From Terriglobia bacterium (GTDB taxonomy: Bacteria > Acidobacteriota > Terriglobia > Acidiferrales > UBA7541), in contig JAIQFB010000007.1 in NCBI GenBank assembly GCA_020073485.1, positions 124,001-188,000 of the forward strand: a stretch of 64,000 nucleotides of DNA, in the 5' to 3' direction. The position numbers and the translations under genes are program-made. Each line of letters opens with the position of its first letter. Positions within the stretch are counted from its first letter, which is position 1. This document shows, piece by piece, positions 17,893 to 26,564 of the stretch. Below the pieces are notes generated by a model. That model did no database searches. It worked only from the letters and a program-made list of their open reading frames with translations, and was not told the DNA's origin.

Positions 17893-18084
17893 TCACTTGG
17901 CAAGCACCTTTTGTGTTGTCAGTAAGAATTGTGAGAGTGGCTTAGCCCCACCCAACTCCTGAGAAACAATCGTATCGGTAACTGGCCGCTACCAGAATGC
18001 GGAGCGAGTTGTCACGACGACCGCAGCAAGCTAATATGCAGCGGCACGGCGCATCGCTTTCGCATCGTTCGGATGGAGGCGGCT

Positions 18085-19794
18085 ATGCAATCCAGGTGGA
18101 TCTCTCGTTCGTTGCGATTTATCGCGGTTACTGCGGTCCTAGCCGGCTTCGCCAGTTGTTCGCGCGGTCCGAGCGCCCCCACCGCCGCACTCGCCTCGTT
18201 CACCGGCGACCGCATCCTCAGCCACATCCGCACGCTTTCCTCCGATGAATTCGAGGGGCGCGGGCCGGGATCGAAAGGCGAGCAGCTCACCATCAAGTAT
18301 TTGCAAGACCAGTACAGTTCGGCGGGCCTGGAGCCCGGCAATCCCGACGGGACGTATCTGCAAAGCGTGCCCATGGTGGGGATCACTCCAGAGAAAAACA
18401 TGAAGCTCACGCTCGCGGGCCACGGCCAAACGCTGGTGCCGAAATTTGAGACCGATTTTGTCGCCTGGTCCAAACGCGTCACCGAAACTTCCTCGATCGA
18501 TGCGGACATGATCTTCGTGGGCTACGCCGTGCAAGCGCCGGAATTTCAGTGGGACGATTTCAAGGGTGTGGACGTCAAGGGCAAATATCTCGTCGTCCTG
18601 ATCAACGATCCGCCCGTGCCCGATCCCAATGACTCCACCAAGCTCGATCCTAGAACATTCGGCGGCACGGCCATGACCTACTACGGCCGCTGGACGTACA
18701 AATTTGAGAAAGCGGCGCAGATGGGCGCTGTCGGGGCGGTCATCATTCACCAGACCGACCGCGCCGGGTATCTCTGGGAGGTGGTGCGCAATAGCTGGAG
18801 TGGGACGCAGTTTGATCTGGCGACGCCCGACAAAAATATGGGCCGCCTCGCGGTGGAAAGCTGGATCACTTCGGATTTCGCGACGAAATTATTTCACGCT
18901 GCAGGACAGGATTTGGACAAACTAATCGCCGCGGCCGCCACGCGCGAATTCAAGCCCGTCCCGCTCGGCATCCGCGCCAAGCTGATTATTCATAATGACT
19001 TGCGGACCCTCGATTCCCACAACGTGATCGCCAAGCTGACCGGAAGCGATCCCGACCTGAAAAATTCCTATGTCATTTACACGGCGCACTGGGATCACTT
19101 TGGAATCGGACCTGAGGTCAACGGCGACAAAATTTATCACGGCGCGGTGGACAACGCGTCCGGCAGCGCCGCGCTTCTGGAAATGGCGCGCGCTTACAAA
19201 GCCCTGGCCACGCCGCCACGCCGCAGCATTTTGTTTCTCTCCGTGACCGGAGAAGAGCAGGGCCTGCTCGGCTCGGAATATTATGCGGAGCATCCGCTCT
19301 ATCCCCTGGCGCGCACCGCTGTGGATATCAACATGGACGGAATGAACGTCCACGGCCTTACGCGCGACATCGTCCAGATCGGCCGCGGCGCTTCCAATCT
19401 CGATGACGTGATCGACGCCGCCGCCCAGGCGCAGGGCCGCGTGGTGAAGACGGACCCGGAACCCGAGAAGGGTTTCTACTATCGATCCGATCACTTTGAA
19501 TTCGCCAAAGACGGAGTCCCTGCATTCGATCCCGACGAAGGAGTGGATTTTATCGGCAAGCCCAACGGGTGGGGGCTCGAACAGCGGCGGATCTATACCG
19601 CCGAGCGGTACCACAAACCCGCCGACAAGATCCAGCCGGACTGGGATATGAGCGGGGCCGTCCAGGACTGCCAGCTTTTCTTCATGGTTGGCTACCGGAT
19701 TGCCAACACCCCCCACGGGCCCGAATGGAAGCCGGGGGCGGAGTTCAAGGCCGCCCGGGATGCCTCCCTGCGGGCCGCCGGGATGGCCCCCTGA
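18085..19794 (+). CDS. M28-family zinc aminopeptidase with PA domain, lipoprotein
   Basis: 569 residues from the ATG at 18085, with GGAGG (18075-18079) 5 nt upstream. A lipobox-like AGFASC suggests outer-membrane or periplasmic lipoprotein anchoring. A PA-type insertion (about residues 120-310) precedes the M28 catalytic domain with all expected zinc ligands: AHWDHFG (about 335), GAVDNASG (about 355), GEEQGLLG (about 389), NMDGMN (about 415) and YRSDHFEF (about 468). Such enzymes release N-terminal residues from peptides outside the cytoplasm. The gene stands alone. Confidence 0.87.
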   Translation: MQSRWISRSLRFIAVTAVLAGFASCSRGPSAPTAALASFTGDRILSHIRTLSSDEFEGRGPGSKGEQLTIKYLQDQYSSAGLEPGNPDGTYLQSVPMVGITPEKNMKLTLAGHGQTLVPKFETDFVAWSKRVTETSSIDADMIFVGYAVQAPEFQWDDFKGVDVKGKYLVVLINDPPVPDPNDSTKLDPRTFGGTAMTYYGRWTYKFEKAAQMGAVGAVIIHQTDRAGYLWEVVRNSWSGTQFDLATPDKNMGRLAVESWITSDFATKLFHAAGQDLDKLIAAAATREFKPVPLGIRAKLIIHNDLRTLDSHNVIAKLTGSDPDLKNSYVIYTAHWDHFGIGPEVNGDKIYHGAVDNASGSAALLEMARAYKALATPPRRSILFLSVTGEEQGLLGSEYYAEHPLYPLARTAVDINMDGMNVHGLTRDIVQIGRGASNLDDVIDAAAQAQGRVVKTDPEPEKGFYYRSDHFEFAKDGVPAFDPDEGVDFIGKPNGWGLEQRRIYTAERYHKPADKIQPDWDMSGAVQDCQLFFMVGYRIANTPHGPEWKPGAEFKAARDASLRAAGMAP

Positions 19795-19914
19795 GGCAAT
19801 TCGGGCCGAAATCCAGCCCTGTATCAGCGAAAATTGGTACCTAAGTCCTAATGTTTTCTAGTGCCCCGGAGTAGTGCATTTTTGTATACATCGTCAATTC
19901 AGTGTTGACAGAAA

Positions 19915-19943
19915 GGCCGCATCTTCATAATCTTAGAACGTAA
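19915..19943 (+). promoter_or_regulatory. Sigma70-type promoter of the FecR-like gene
   Basis: TTGACA (19915-19920), a 17-nt spacer and TAATCT (19938-19943). The start codon of the gene lies 18 nt downstream of the -10 box, giving a very short leader that contains GGAGG. Confidence 0.6.
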
Positions 19944-19960
19944 TTTATTTGGAGGCTTTC

Positions 19961-20632
19961 GTGCACACATTACGTAACGCCGGTCTCATTATATTCCTTA
20001 GCGCTGCGCTGGCGGGAGCGCCTCTCATGGCTGCTCCGGCGAACCCCGCTTCGGCTCCCTTGGGAGTCGTGCTGCAGGCAGACGGCGCGAAAGTGGGCGC
20101 TGACGCTACTTCCGGCGGAGCGACCATTTATGACGGCGATCGCCTCCAGACCCAGGGCGGAGGAACAATGCGCGCGACGTTGGGCGGACCCCAATTGTAC
20201 TTGCGCAGCGGCACCTCCACCCAAGTGCACGGCCTCCCCAATGGTTTTTCAGCGGATTTGACCGAAGGAACGGTCGTCATTTCTTCGACCCAGGGACAGA
20301 CCTTCCAGTTGCTTGCCGACGGCGCGACGATTCGCCCGGTGGGCACGCAGCCTGTCGTTGCCCAGGTCACGCGGATCAGCGCCAGCGTCCTGCAACTTTC
20401 CAGCAATCGCGGAGCATTGGAAGTCACCATGGGCGATGAAGTCAAGACCGTGGAAGCGGGATCCTCTTACCGCATGGAAATCGCTCCTGACGCATCTTCC
20501 GATCCCGGCCCGCAAGGCAATGGACCGTATCACACGGCGCGCAATCACTTCATCTGGATCGCCATCATCGGCGTCTCCGCCGCTGCCGGCGTCGGCGTTT
20601 GGCGCGCTTTGGTCAGCCCCAGCGCTCCTTAA
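19961..20632 (+). CDS. Secreted FecR-like protein with C-terminal membrane helix
   Basis: 223 residues from a GTG start set by GGAGG (19951-19955). A signal peptide ends near PLMAAPA. The middle is beta-rich with a FecR-like pattern (DGDRLQTQGGGTMRATLGGPQLYLRSGTSTQVH ... LTEGTVVISS), and a membrane helix follows near the C-terminus (FIWIAIIGVSAAAGVGVWRAL). It would be anchored by its C-terminus with the beta domain in the periplasm. No sigma factor or TonB-dependent receptor gene is adjacent, so this is not a classic FecR signalling unit. Function unknown. A strong terminator follows. Confidence 0.6.
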   Translation: MHTLRNAGLIIFLSAALAGAPLMAAPANPASAPLGVVLQADGAKVGADATSGGATIYDGDRLQTQGGGTMRATLGGPQLYLRSGTSTQVHGLPNGFSADLTEGTVVISSTQGQTFQLLADGATIRPVGTQPVVAQVTRISASVLQLSSNRGALEVTMGDEVKTVEAGSSYRMEIAPDASSDPGPQGNGPYHTARNHFIWIAIIGVSAAAGVGVWRALVSPSAP

Positions 20633-20658
20633 TCCGTTTCGAACAAAGTTTCGAATCC

Positions 20659-20695
20659 AAGGGCGGCCCGCAACGGCCGCCCTTTTCTTTTTGGG
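20659..20695 (+). terminator. Rho-independent terminator
   Basis: A 10-bp GC-rich stem AAGGGCGGCC / GGCCGCCCTT with a 6-nt loop is followed by TTCTTTTTG. It ends the transcript of the FecR-like gene. Confidence 0.85.
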
Positions 20696-20764
20696 GGAGA
20701 GTCTATCTTCTGCGGTGAAATCTCGTTTGATGACTGACGGCGCCAGTGGCGCAGGGTCCAGCAA

Positions 20765-20857
20765 CACAGCCACTGTTGGCTGTGCGGTTTTCACCAGCGT
20801 TGTCGAATGGGCGGCGTGCGGGAAGTCTACAGAAGCGCACAGCCAAGAGTGGCTGTG
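20765..20857. repeat. Two tandem hairpins sharing the stem CACAGCCA / TGGCTGTG
   Basis: Hairpin 1 at 20765-20784 (loop CTGT) and hairpin 2 at 20838-20857 (loop AGAG) have the same 8-bp stem but different loops and lie 53 nt apart, downstream of the terminator and beside the 3' end of the M1 peptidase gene. They look like two copies of a short dispersed element. Confidence 0.7.
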
Positions 20858-20898
20858 CTACTCACACCCGAGCGACGAAATCGTGATTGGCGCTTCCA

Positions 20899-23397
20899 TT
20901 ATTCGCCGGGAAGCGCGGACGAGGCAGTCGAAGAAGCCGGCGGCACGCACAGCAGCGTCATCTGCGGATCGATCAGCAGTTTCTTCGGTGCGACGGCGGA
21001 CGCGAACTGAAAGGAAGTTTCCGCGCCGGACGTGACTACGCTTCCCAGCAGGACCGGTTTTCCGGTTTGCCCCTGGCTGTAAATCGGGACTCGCAGCACG
21101 AAGTCGTCTGGCACGTTGTTCTGGATCAATTTTCCGCGCACACGGAAACCCTTGGGCCCCGGCTTCACCGAATACTCCACCTCGTACTCGGGCACTCCGG
21201 TCGATCTCACGTACTGATCGAAAAACCAATCCATCGAGTGCCCGCCCTCGACGGCCATGGCCGGTGTCATCACACGTTCCACCGCTTTCTGCAATTCCTC
21301 CGTGGTCAGCGCGCGGTAGCGGTTGGATTCAAGCAGCGCATGCAGCAGGCCTATGAAACGTTCATCCGGATTTTTTGACGCCGAGTCCTGCAGCATCATT
21401 CGCAGCATGTGAAACACCCAGGTTCCCTTGCCGTACACGACCTTCCGGTAGGCGTCGGGATCGCGCGAGGAATTCAACCGGTAGCCGTGCACCAGCGGGC
21501 CCGCGTCGTCCGGCGTCGAATTCTGATTCGGAGGGGGGACGGTCAGCGTCTTGCGGTAAGAGTCGAGCCAGTGCTCCAGCAGGTGCGAGCCCGGCTTGTC
21601 CGCGTCCGCGCCCAGCAGCGCGATGTAATTCGCAAGGCCTTCGGTCAGCCACTGGTCGCGATAATTGTCCCAGCCGACCACGTTGCCCCACCACTGATGC
21701 GCGACTTCATGGTACGGGACAACCGCATTCAAGCTTTCCTGCGAAGTGTCGGTCATCCCGGCGCGCTGCTGGTCGACGGCCGGCAGGAAGGAAAGAGAAG
21801 GCAGGTAGAGAAGGCCGGGAAACCCTTGCCCTACTTCTCCCGGCACCTGAGAGACTTCTAGTTGGCGATAGGGAAGAGGTCCCATCCACTGTTCTTCGAA
21901 GCCGATGGCATCGGCGATTTCCTGGCCAACCTCCTTGAGAGCCGCGGCGATCGGAGTGGGCGACGCCTCCGTGAAAATCACAGGAACGCGCATGTGCCGT
22001 CCCGGCCGGATCACATTGGCGATGTCCGGCCCGGCAATCGACTGCGAGTGCAGGCGGCCCAGGATGGCGTCTTCCAGCGCCGCGCCGGCGGCCACTTCGA
22101 TCTTGATCCCGTCCGCTGTCTGCATATTCTCGAATTTGTACTGGCCCAGGTTGAATCCGGCGATCGCGGTCCGTTGCTGCGTGCGCCAGCGGCCTACGCG
22201 CACTTCGCCTTCGTCGTGCTCCTCGATTTTTTCCCCAGTAGCCACCAGCTGGAGTTTTCGCGGCCAGCGGAACGTGGTGTCATAGGTGGCGAATTGCCCC
22301 ATGCCGCCGAAGTGGGGATACCAGCTGCCGCGATCGCCCACGAAGTAAATGCCGTTTCCCGCATCGCTGATCACGTTGCCGCGATAGGCGATGCGCAGGT
22401 GGTAGGTTTCCCCCGCGCGCGACTGCTCGGGCAGGAACACGAGCACCAGGTCGTTGCCGCGTTCGGCCAGATCGCTTCTCTGGATCGCCTCGTTCTGGAA
22501 AAATTCGAGCGCATGGCCGTCGGCATCCTCCACCGATTGCACAGTCAGGTAGCGCGAGAGTTCCAGCATGATCCCGCGTTCTCCTCCGCGCTGGGCCCGC
22601 AATTCGATCGACGCCGCGCCGTCCACGGTGCGGTCCGCCGCAATTGTCGTGCTGATGGCGTAGGAATCCGGGGCGAATGCCGGAGGCGCGGGGGCGTCGC
22701 CTCCTTGATAGGAAGCCCACACGTCATAATAGCGATTTCCCTGGGCCCATCGTTCCTGTCCGAGCATGACGTTGTCGGACCTGCGGGCGTCGACCAGAAT
22801 ATCGAACGCGCCCCATTGCTCGTCGATCAGTTCCGCATAGAAATAGGGCGCCGCAGTTTGGGCGACCCAGTCCATCAAGAGCCTCGAGGACTGCTCGGGA
22901 TTCAGGTTGGCCAGCGGCTTGTTCCAGTTGCCGGTAAAAACGGCGTCGGCTTTGGGCGCCGCATTTTTGCGCCGCAATTGATCAAGGAGATCCTCCGCCG
23001 CTCCGTCGTCGAAGCGCAAATAGGCGCCGGAAAATTCGTGCTCCAGCAGCGGGACACCCAGAAAATGCGCCAGGGATTTTTTTTCCGCGGGATCGCGCAG
23101 ATTTGCGCTGACGTGCCCGCGCCCGGAGAACACCGCGCCAGTCACTCGCCCGTCGTAGGCTTGCAGAAAGGCGATGGTGCCTTCCGAAAACGTGAGGCTG
23201 ACCGCATCGCGGCGCAGGCGGATATCGTCGACGGGATAGATTTGCGTGGTGTCCACGCGCAGGGCGTTCAGCGCCTGGTAGATTTCATGCGGGCTCCCGG
23301 CGGGCGCCTGGTCCTCCGGGCGCGGCCCAGCGTAGGCGGCAAGGTTCGCCGCAACACTCAATAGCGCCGCGAGAAACGTCCGGGACCCGATTTCCAT
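20899..23397 (-). CDS. M1-family metallopeptidase (aminopeptidase N-like), secreted
   Basis: 832 residues from the ATG at 23397, chosen because it starts a signal peptide (FLAALLSVAANLAAYAGP); an upstream extension to 23499 would overlap the divergent gene. The gluzincin site is clear: HEVAHQWWGN near residue 562 and LTEGLANY about 23 residues later, giving HExxH-x18-E. A long N-terminal beta-rich region (about 1-400) is typical of M1 proteins. The usual GAMEN exopeptidase motif is not obvious (VPGEVGQGFPGL lies where it would be expected), so substrate specificity is uncertain. It is divergent from the TPR-gluzincin gene with 78 nt between them. Confidence 0.85.
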   Translation of the reverse strand: MEIGSRTFLAALLSVAANLAAYAGPRPEDQAPAGSPHEIYQALNALRVDTTQIYPVDDIRLRRDAVSLTFSEGTIAFLQAYDGRVTGAVFSGRGHVSANLRDPAEKKSLAHFLGVPLLEHEFSGAYLRFDDGAAEDLLDQLRRKNAAPKADAVFTGNWNKPLANLNPEQSSRLLMDWVAQTAAPYFYAELIDEQWGAFDILVDARRSDNVMLGQERWAQGNRYYDVWASYQGGDAPAPPAFAPDSYAISTTIAADRTVDGAASIELRAQRGGERGIMLELSRYLTVQSVEDADGHALEFFQNEAIQRSDLAERGNDLVLVFLPEQSRAGETYHLRIAYRGNVISDAGNGIYFVGDRGSWYPHFGGMGQFATYDTTFRWPRKLQLVATGEKIEEHDEGEVRVGRWRTQQRTAIAGFNLGQYKFENMQTADGIKIEVAAGAALEDAILGRLHSQSIAGPDIANVIRPGRHMRVPVIFTEASPTPIAAALKEVGQEIADAIGFEEQWMGPLPYRQLEVSQVPGEVGQGFPGLLYLPSLSFLPAVDQQRAGMTDTSQESLNAVVPYHEVAHQWWGNVVGWDNYRDQWLTEGLANYIALLGADADKPGSHLLEHWLDSYRKTLTVPPPNQNSTPDDAGPLVHGYRLNSSRDPDAYRKVVYGKGTWVFHMLRMMLQDSASKNPDERFIGLLHALLESNRYRALTTEELQKAVERVMTPAMAVEGGHSMDWFFDQYVRSTGVPEYEVEYSVKPGPKGFRVRGKLIQNNVPDDFVLRVPIYSQGQTGKPVLLGSVVTSGAETSFQFASAVAPKKLLIDPQMTLLCVPPASSTASSALPGE

Positions 23398-23478
23398 GAT
23401 GGGCCGACTGTAGCAAGATTGGGCATCAACCAGCAAGGTGCGGCGGGAGGCGCGGCGTCCCCTTGGTAAAATACAGTG

Positions 23479-24939
23479 ATGCAGCCTTCCGCGGCGCATT
23501 CCCTTCGGTGGTTTGTAATTCTATGCCTTACCGGCGCGCTAGCCGTAAGTGCGTCCGCCGATACCATTTACCTGAAAAACGGCCGGAAAATCACGGCCAC
23601 GCACGTGACGCAGGAAAACGGCCAGGTCACGTACGAGACCCAGGCAGGATTCCTCAGCTTGCCCGTTTCCATCGTGGATCACGTGGTGCGCGAGGCCGCG
23701 CCGCTGGATTCGACCGCCGGAACCGCCGCCGACCGAGCCGCGAACCTGCCCATCGCGCCTCCCAGCTCGGCCCTGGCGCCGGCTGCGGACCCAGCCGCAA
23801 GCTCCGCCGTGCGCGACGGCTCGATCGACCTGAACCTGCTCGCCAAACTCGAATCCGAGGCCAACGCGAACCCGACTCCCGCAGCCGTGCAGCGAGTGAT
23901 CGCGGCCGAGAGCGCCGCGGCGCAATTTGAGATCAGCGTCGGCGATTTCCAGCAGGCCGCCGCGCATTACGACGTCGGCCTTCGCTTCGATCCCGACAAT
24001 CTTCCCCTGCTCATGGAAACCGCGTACCTGCACCTGCGCCGCAGCGAATATTCCGCGGCGCTCAACCTGCTCGACCGCGCCCGCCGCATCGAACCGGATT
24101 CTCCCGATGCCGCGAAACTTTCCGGCTGGGCGTATTACGGATTGAACCGCGTCGCCGATGCCGTCACCGAGTGGAAGCGCGCCCTGTCGCTGAAGCCCGA
24201 CGCGGAAGTACAGCACGCCTTGGAAAAAGCCGAGCGCGACGCGGAGGAGGAAGCCGGTTACCGCGAGGGGGAAACCACGCATTTCCGCCTGCGCTATAAC
24301 GGCGATGCCGCTCCGGACCTCGCGCGCGAAGTTCTGCAAACCCTCGAAACCCAATTCGAGCAGATCTCTTCGACCTTGAACTACATTCCTCCCGAGCCCA
24401 TCGGCGTGGTCCTCTACACCAACCAGACGTTCACCGACATTACCCGGGCCCCTAGCTGGTCCGGAGCGCTCAATGACGGCCGGATCCGCGTGCCGGTTGA
24501 GGGCCTGACTTCGATGACGGACGAGCTGGCGCGCGTGCTGAAACACGAGCTGACGCACAGTTTCGTGACACAGAAGACGGACGGACATTGTCCCGTGTGG
24601 TTGCAGGAGGGCTTGGCGCAATACATGGAAGGCAAGCGCAGCCGCACAAATGCCGGGGCTCTGGTCTCGGCCTACGATCACCACATGGATTTTTCTCTCG
24701 CGTCGTATGAAACCTCGTGGCTGAACCTGCCGAGGGATGTCGCGGGCAACGCCTACTCCTGGTCGCTCGCCACGGTCGAAGCGATGCTGACCGCAGGCAC
24801 GATGGACGACATGAGCCAGATCCTGGACCGCCTGGCCGCCGGATCCACGGCCGAAGACGCGATTCACGCCACGCTGCACGATTCCTATGCGGACTTGTCT
24901 CAATTTACCGTCAATTATTTGCGGAAGGCGTATTTCTAA
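23479..24939 (+). CDS. Secreted TPR protein with gluzincin (peptidase MA-like) domain
   Basis: 486 residues from the ATG at 23479 (a GTG at 23476 is in frame). A signal peptide ends near SASADT, then a small beta domain (IYLKNGRKITATHVTQ), tetratricopeptide repeats (about residues 145-265), and a C-terminal zinc peptidase domain with KHELTHSF (about residue 355) and QEGLAQYMEG (about 377). The HExxH plus downstream Glu pattern fits the peptidase MA family. It is probably a periplasmic or outer-membrane-associated protease with TPR-mediated partners. Divergent from the M1 peptidase, possibly sharing regulation. Confidence 0.82.
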   Translation: MQPSAAHSLRWFVILCLTGALAVSASADTIYLKNGRKITATHVTQENGQVTYETQAGFLSLPVSIVDHVVREAAPLDSTAGTAADRAANLPIAPPSSALAPAADPAASSAVRDGSIDLNLLAKLESEANANPTPAAVQRVIAAESAAAQFEISVGDFQQAAAHYDVGLRFDPDNLPLLMETAYLHLRRSEYSAALNLLDRARRIEPDSPDAAKLSGWAYYGLNRVADAVTEWKRALSLKPDAEVQHALEKAERDAEEEAGYREGETTHFRLRYNGDAAPDLAREVLQTLETQFEQISSTLNYIPPEPIGVVLYTNQTFTDITRAPSWSGALNDGRIRVPVEGLTSMTDELARVLKHELTHSFVTQKTDGHCPVWLQEGLAQYMEGKRSRTNAGALVSAYDHHMDFSLASYETSWLNLPRDVAGNAYSWSLATVEAMLTAGTMDDMSQILDRLAAGSTAEDAIHATLHDSYADLSQFTVNYLRKAYF

Positions 24940-25384
24940 AAAGCCTTTTCATAAATGCCCTTTAGGTTTGGAATCCGAACTACCCAAAGAATGATTCTCT
25001 CAAAGCTTATCCACGTCAATATCTTCTGGCGCTGAAGGCGCTGGCGGTGACCAGCCCGGGGCAACGCCCCGGGAATCGTGCCAAATTTCATCGTTCGCCC
25101 TGAATGGGCGGAGGATACCTGCGCCCTTTGAGGGCGCACCACAAACAATGGGTTTGGAAACCTGGGGCGCTCCCCCGGGCTGGTCACCTTCGCGCCGATG
25201 GCGCGATAGCAAGTTTTCTTTAGTTGAAGGAAACAACCGCTAAACGATTTGTGAGATAACCTCTAGAAAGTGGCCGGAAAGGGAATTGATACTGGCGTAG
25301 GTTGGATCATCGGCGCATTATGGTCTCGGTTGGCCAAACCGGTCAGTTACTCATTCGGCTTAATAACACGGAGATGGCGCGGCG
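24940..25384. other. Noncoding stretch dominated by a structured repeat element
   Basis: 445 nt without a credible gene. Most of it is the multi-stem element at 25024-25210. The remaining part before 25385 should carry the promoter of the GGCT-like gene, but I cannot pick a convincing pair of boxes. Confidence 0.5.
25024..25210. repeat. Multi-stem intergenic element with 16-bp terminal inverted repeats
   Basis: GGTGACCAGCCCGGGG (25046-25061) and its exact complement (25173-25188) bracket three internal hairpins: CCCGGGGCAACGCCCCGGG, GCCCTGAATGGGC and TGCGCCCTTTGAGGGCGCA. GCGC-rich sequences outside the 16-bp arms also partly pair. No coding capacity. It resembles a nonautonomous mobile or REP-like element. 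Confidence 0.75.
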
Positions 25385-25753
25385 GTGAGCCAATCGTACA
25401 CTGAGTTTCTCTTCTCTTACGGCACGTTGCAGCTCGAGGCCGTGCAAATGGCGACGTTTGGCCGGCGATTGGCCGGAACCAGCGATGCCCTGGAAGGGTT
25501 CGAGCTGGTCTCGCTAAGAATCGAAGACCCGGCGGTCGTGGCCCTCAGCGGAAAGCCGGTCCACACCATGGCCAAATTCACCGGACGCGCTTCCGACGTC
25601 ATACCCGGAAAGGTGTTTGCCGTAACGCCGGAGGAAATTCAGAACGCCGACAAGTACGAAGTGCCGGCGGTCAAGCGAGTGATGGCGATCCTGCAATCGG
25701 GAAAGCGCGCGTGGGTGTACGTCGATGCCCGATACTCGCCTTCGGCTTCTTGA
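25385..25753 (+). CDS. Gamma-glutamylcyclotransferase-like (AIG2/YtfP family) protein
   Basis: 122 residues from a GTG. The signature YGTLQ sits near residue 12, followed by the family's GFELVSL, GKVFAVTPEEIQNADKYE segment, where the D-x-YE stretch carries the usual conserved acidic residue. Proteins of this fold cyclise gamma-glutamylamine or gamma-glutamyl peptides to 5-oxoproline, but many bacterial members are uncharacterised. Its stop codon overlaps a short ORF (TGATG) at 25753. Confidence 0.78.
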   Translation: MSQSYTEFLFSYGTLQLEAVQMATFGRRLAGTSDALEGFELVSLRIEDPAVVALSGKPVHTMAKFTGRASDVIPGKVFAVTPEEIQNADKYEVPAVKRVMAILQSGKRAWVYVDARYSPSAS

Positions 25754-25863
25754 TGCGCCCGGGCACGCTGCTCGACCTGCAGGTGTCGGGAAACGAAATG
25801 TCCGGCAGGCAGCTTCCGCACCACGCCACACTTTCCCTCGTGGAGCCGCCGGAATCGATGTAG
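25753..25863 (+). CDS. Possible 36-residue ORF coupled to the GGCT-like gene
   Basis: ATG overlaps the GGCT-like stop codon (TGATG). The predicted peptide begins MRPGTLLDLQVSG and has no recognised domain. The only support is the overlap and the lack of other content; it could equally be chance. The next ORF (25873) is in the same frame, after a TAG. Confidence 0.25.
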   Translation: MRPGTLLDLQVSGNEMSGRQLPHHATLSLVEPPESM

Positions 25864-25872
25864 GCTTTCCGC

Positions 25873-26058
25873 ATGCCGGACGAAAAAATCTGCCTCAGGG
25901 CCGTCATGACGAACAGGGAAGGCAGACGCGCCTGGTCCGGTGAGTATGCCTGCTCGATTTGCGGCCTGCGCTTCCGTCCCGATCCAACCGATCCCGCCAG
26001 GCTTTCACTCGATTTCTCAAATCACAAGGACCAGCACCATGCCACTTCGCGCAAGTAA
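25873..26058 (+). CDS. Small protein with a C2H2-like zinc-binding pattern
   Basis: 61 residues. It contains CSIC, GLRF, then a basic-polar stretch ending FSNHKDQHH, giving Cys-x2-Cys and two or three histidines at zinc-finger-like spacing. It may bind zinc or nucleic acid. It lies 120 nt after the GGCT-like gene on the same strand and 27 nt before the converging apaG stop. No ribosome site stands out. The pattern could arise by chance in a short ORF, so confidence is moderate. Confidence 0.45.
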   Translation: MPDEKICLRAVMTNREGRRAWSGEYACSICGLRFRPDPTDPARLSLDFSNHKDQHHATSRK

Positions 26059-26084
26059 GAGGATGTCCAACAAGTGGCTCCCCC

Positions 26085-26549
26085 TTAATTCACGGTGGTG
26101 TAAGGTTCCGACAGCGTAAAGGGCGCGATCTCGATATCAAATTTCTCGGCAGCTTGATTGACCATCTGGTAGGTGCCATGCATGGATCCGAATGGAGTGG
26201 TGAGGGGACACCCTGAGGTGTATTCAAAGCTCTGGCCCGGCGCCAGCACCGGTTGTTTGCCGACGACGCCCGGGCCCTCGACCTCTTCCACTTTTCCCAT
26301 CCCGTCGGTGATGATCCAGTGGCGAGTCATGAGCTGCACGGTTTCCCGGCCTTCGTTGGCAATGCGAACAGTGTAGAGAAAAAACCACTGGCTGTTCTGC
26401 GGGCTGGACCGGCTGGGGTCGTATTGCGATTCGACATGCACTCGGATGTCTCGGGTTGTGGCTTCGGAGGAGAACATTTGTTCGGCCGTCATATGATACC
26501 GCACTCTGGGCTGTCCCTGCGGCGTTGCCGCTACATACGGAAATAGCAT
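26085..26549 (-). CDS. apaG: ApaG-domain protein
   Basis: 154 residues; later in-frame starts at 26492 or 26477 would give the more usual length of about 125-135. The ApaG fold is recognisable along its length: RDIRVHVESQYDPSRSSP, FFLYTVRIANEGRETVQLMTRHWIITDG, VEGPGVVGKQPVLAPGQSFEYTSGCPLTTPFGSMHGTYQM. ApaG is a fibronectin type III-like protein linked genetically to Co2+/Mg2+ resistance; its biochemical role is unclear. It starts 15 nt after the DUF922-like gene on the same strand, so they are probably co-transcribed. Confidence 0.9.
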   Translation of the reverse strand: MLFPYVAATPQGQPRVRYHMTAEQMFSSEATTRDIRVHVESQYDPSRSSPQNSQWFFLYTVRIANEGRETVQLMTRHWIITDGMGKVEEVEGPGVVGKQPVLAPGQSFEYTSGCPLTTPFGSMHGTYQMVNQAAEKFDIEIAPFTLSEPYTTVN

Positions 26550-26564
26550 GAAAGTCGGGTGCCG

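Noticed and set aside
21862-23364. Plus-strand open frame opposite the M1 peptidase gene
   Set aside because: Antisense shadow; the minus strand carries the M1 zinc site and signal peptide.
23539-24903. Minus-strand frame opposite the TPR-gluzincin gene
   Set aside because: Shadow; the plus strand has a signal peptide, TPRs and HExxH.
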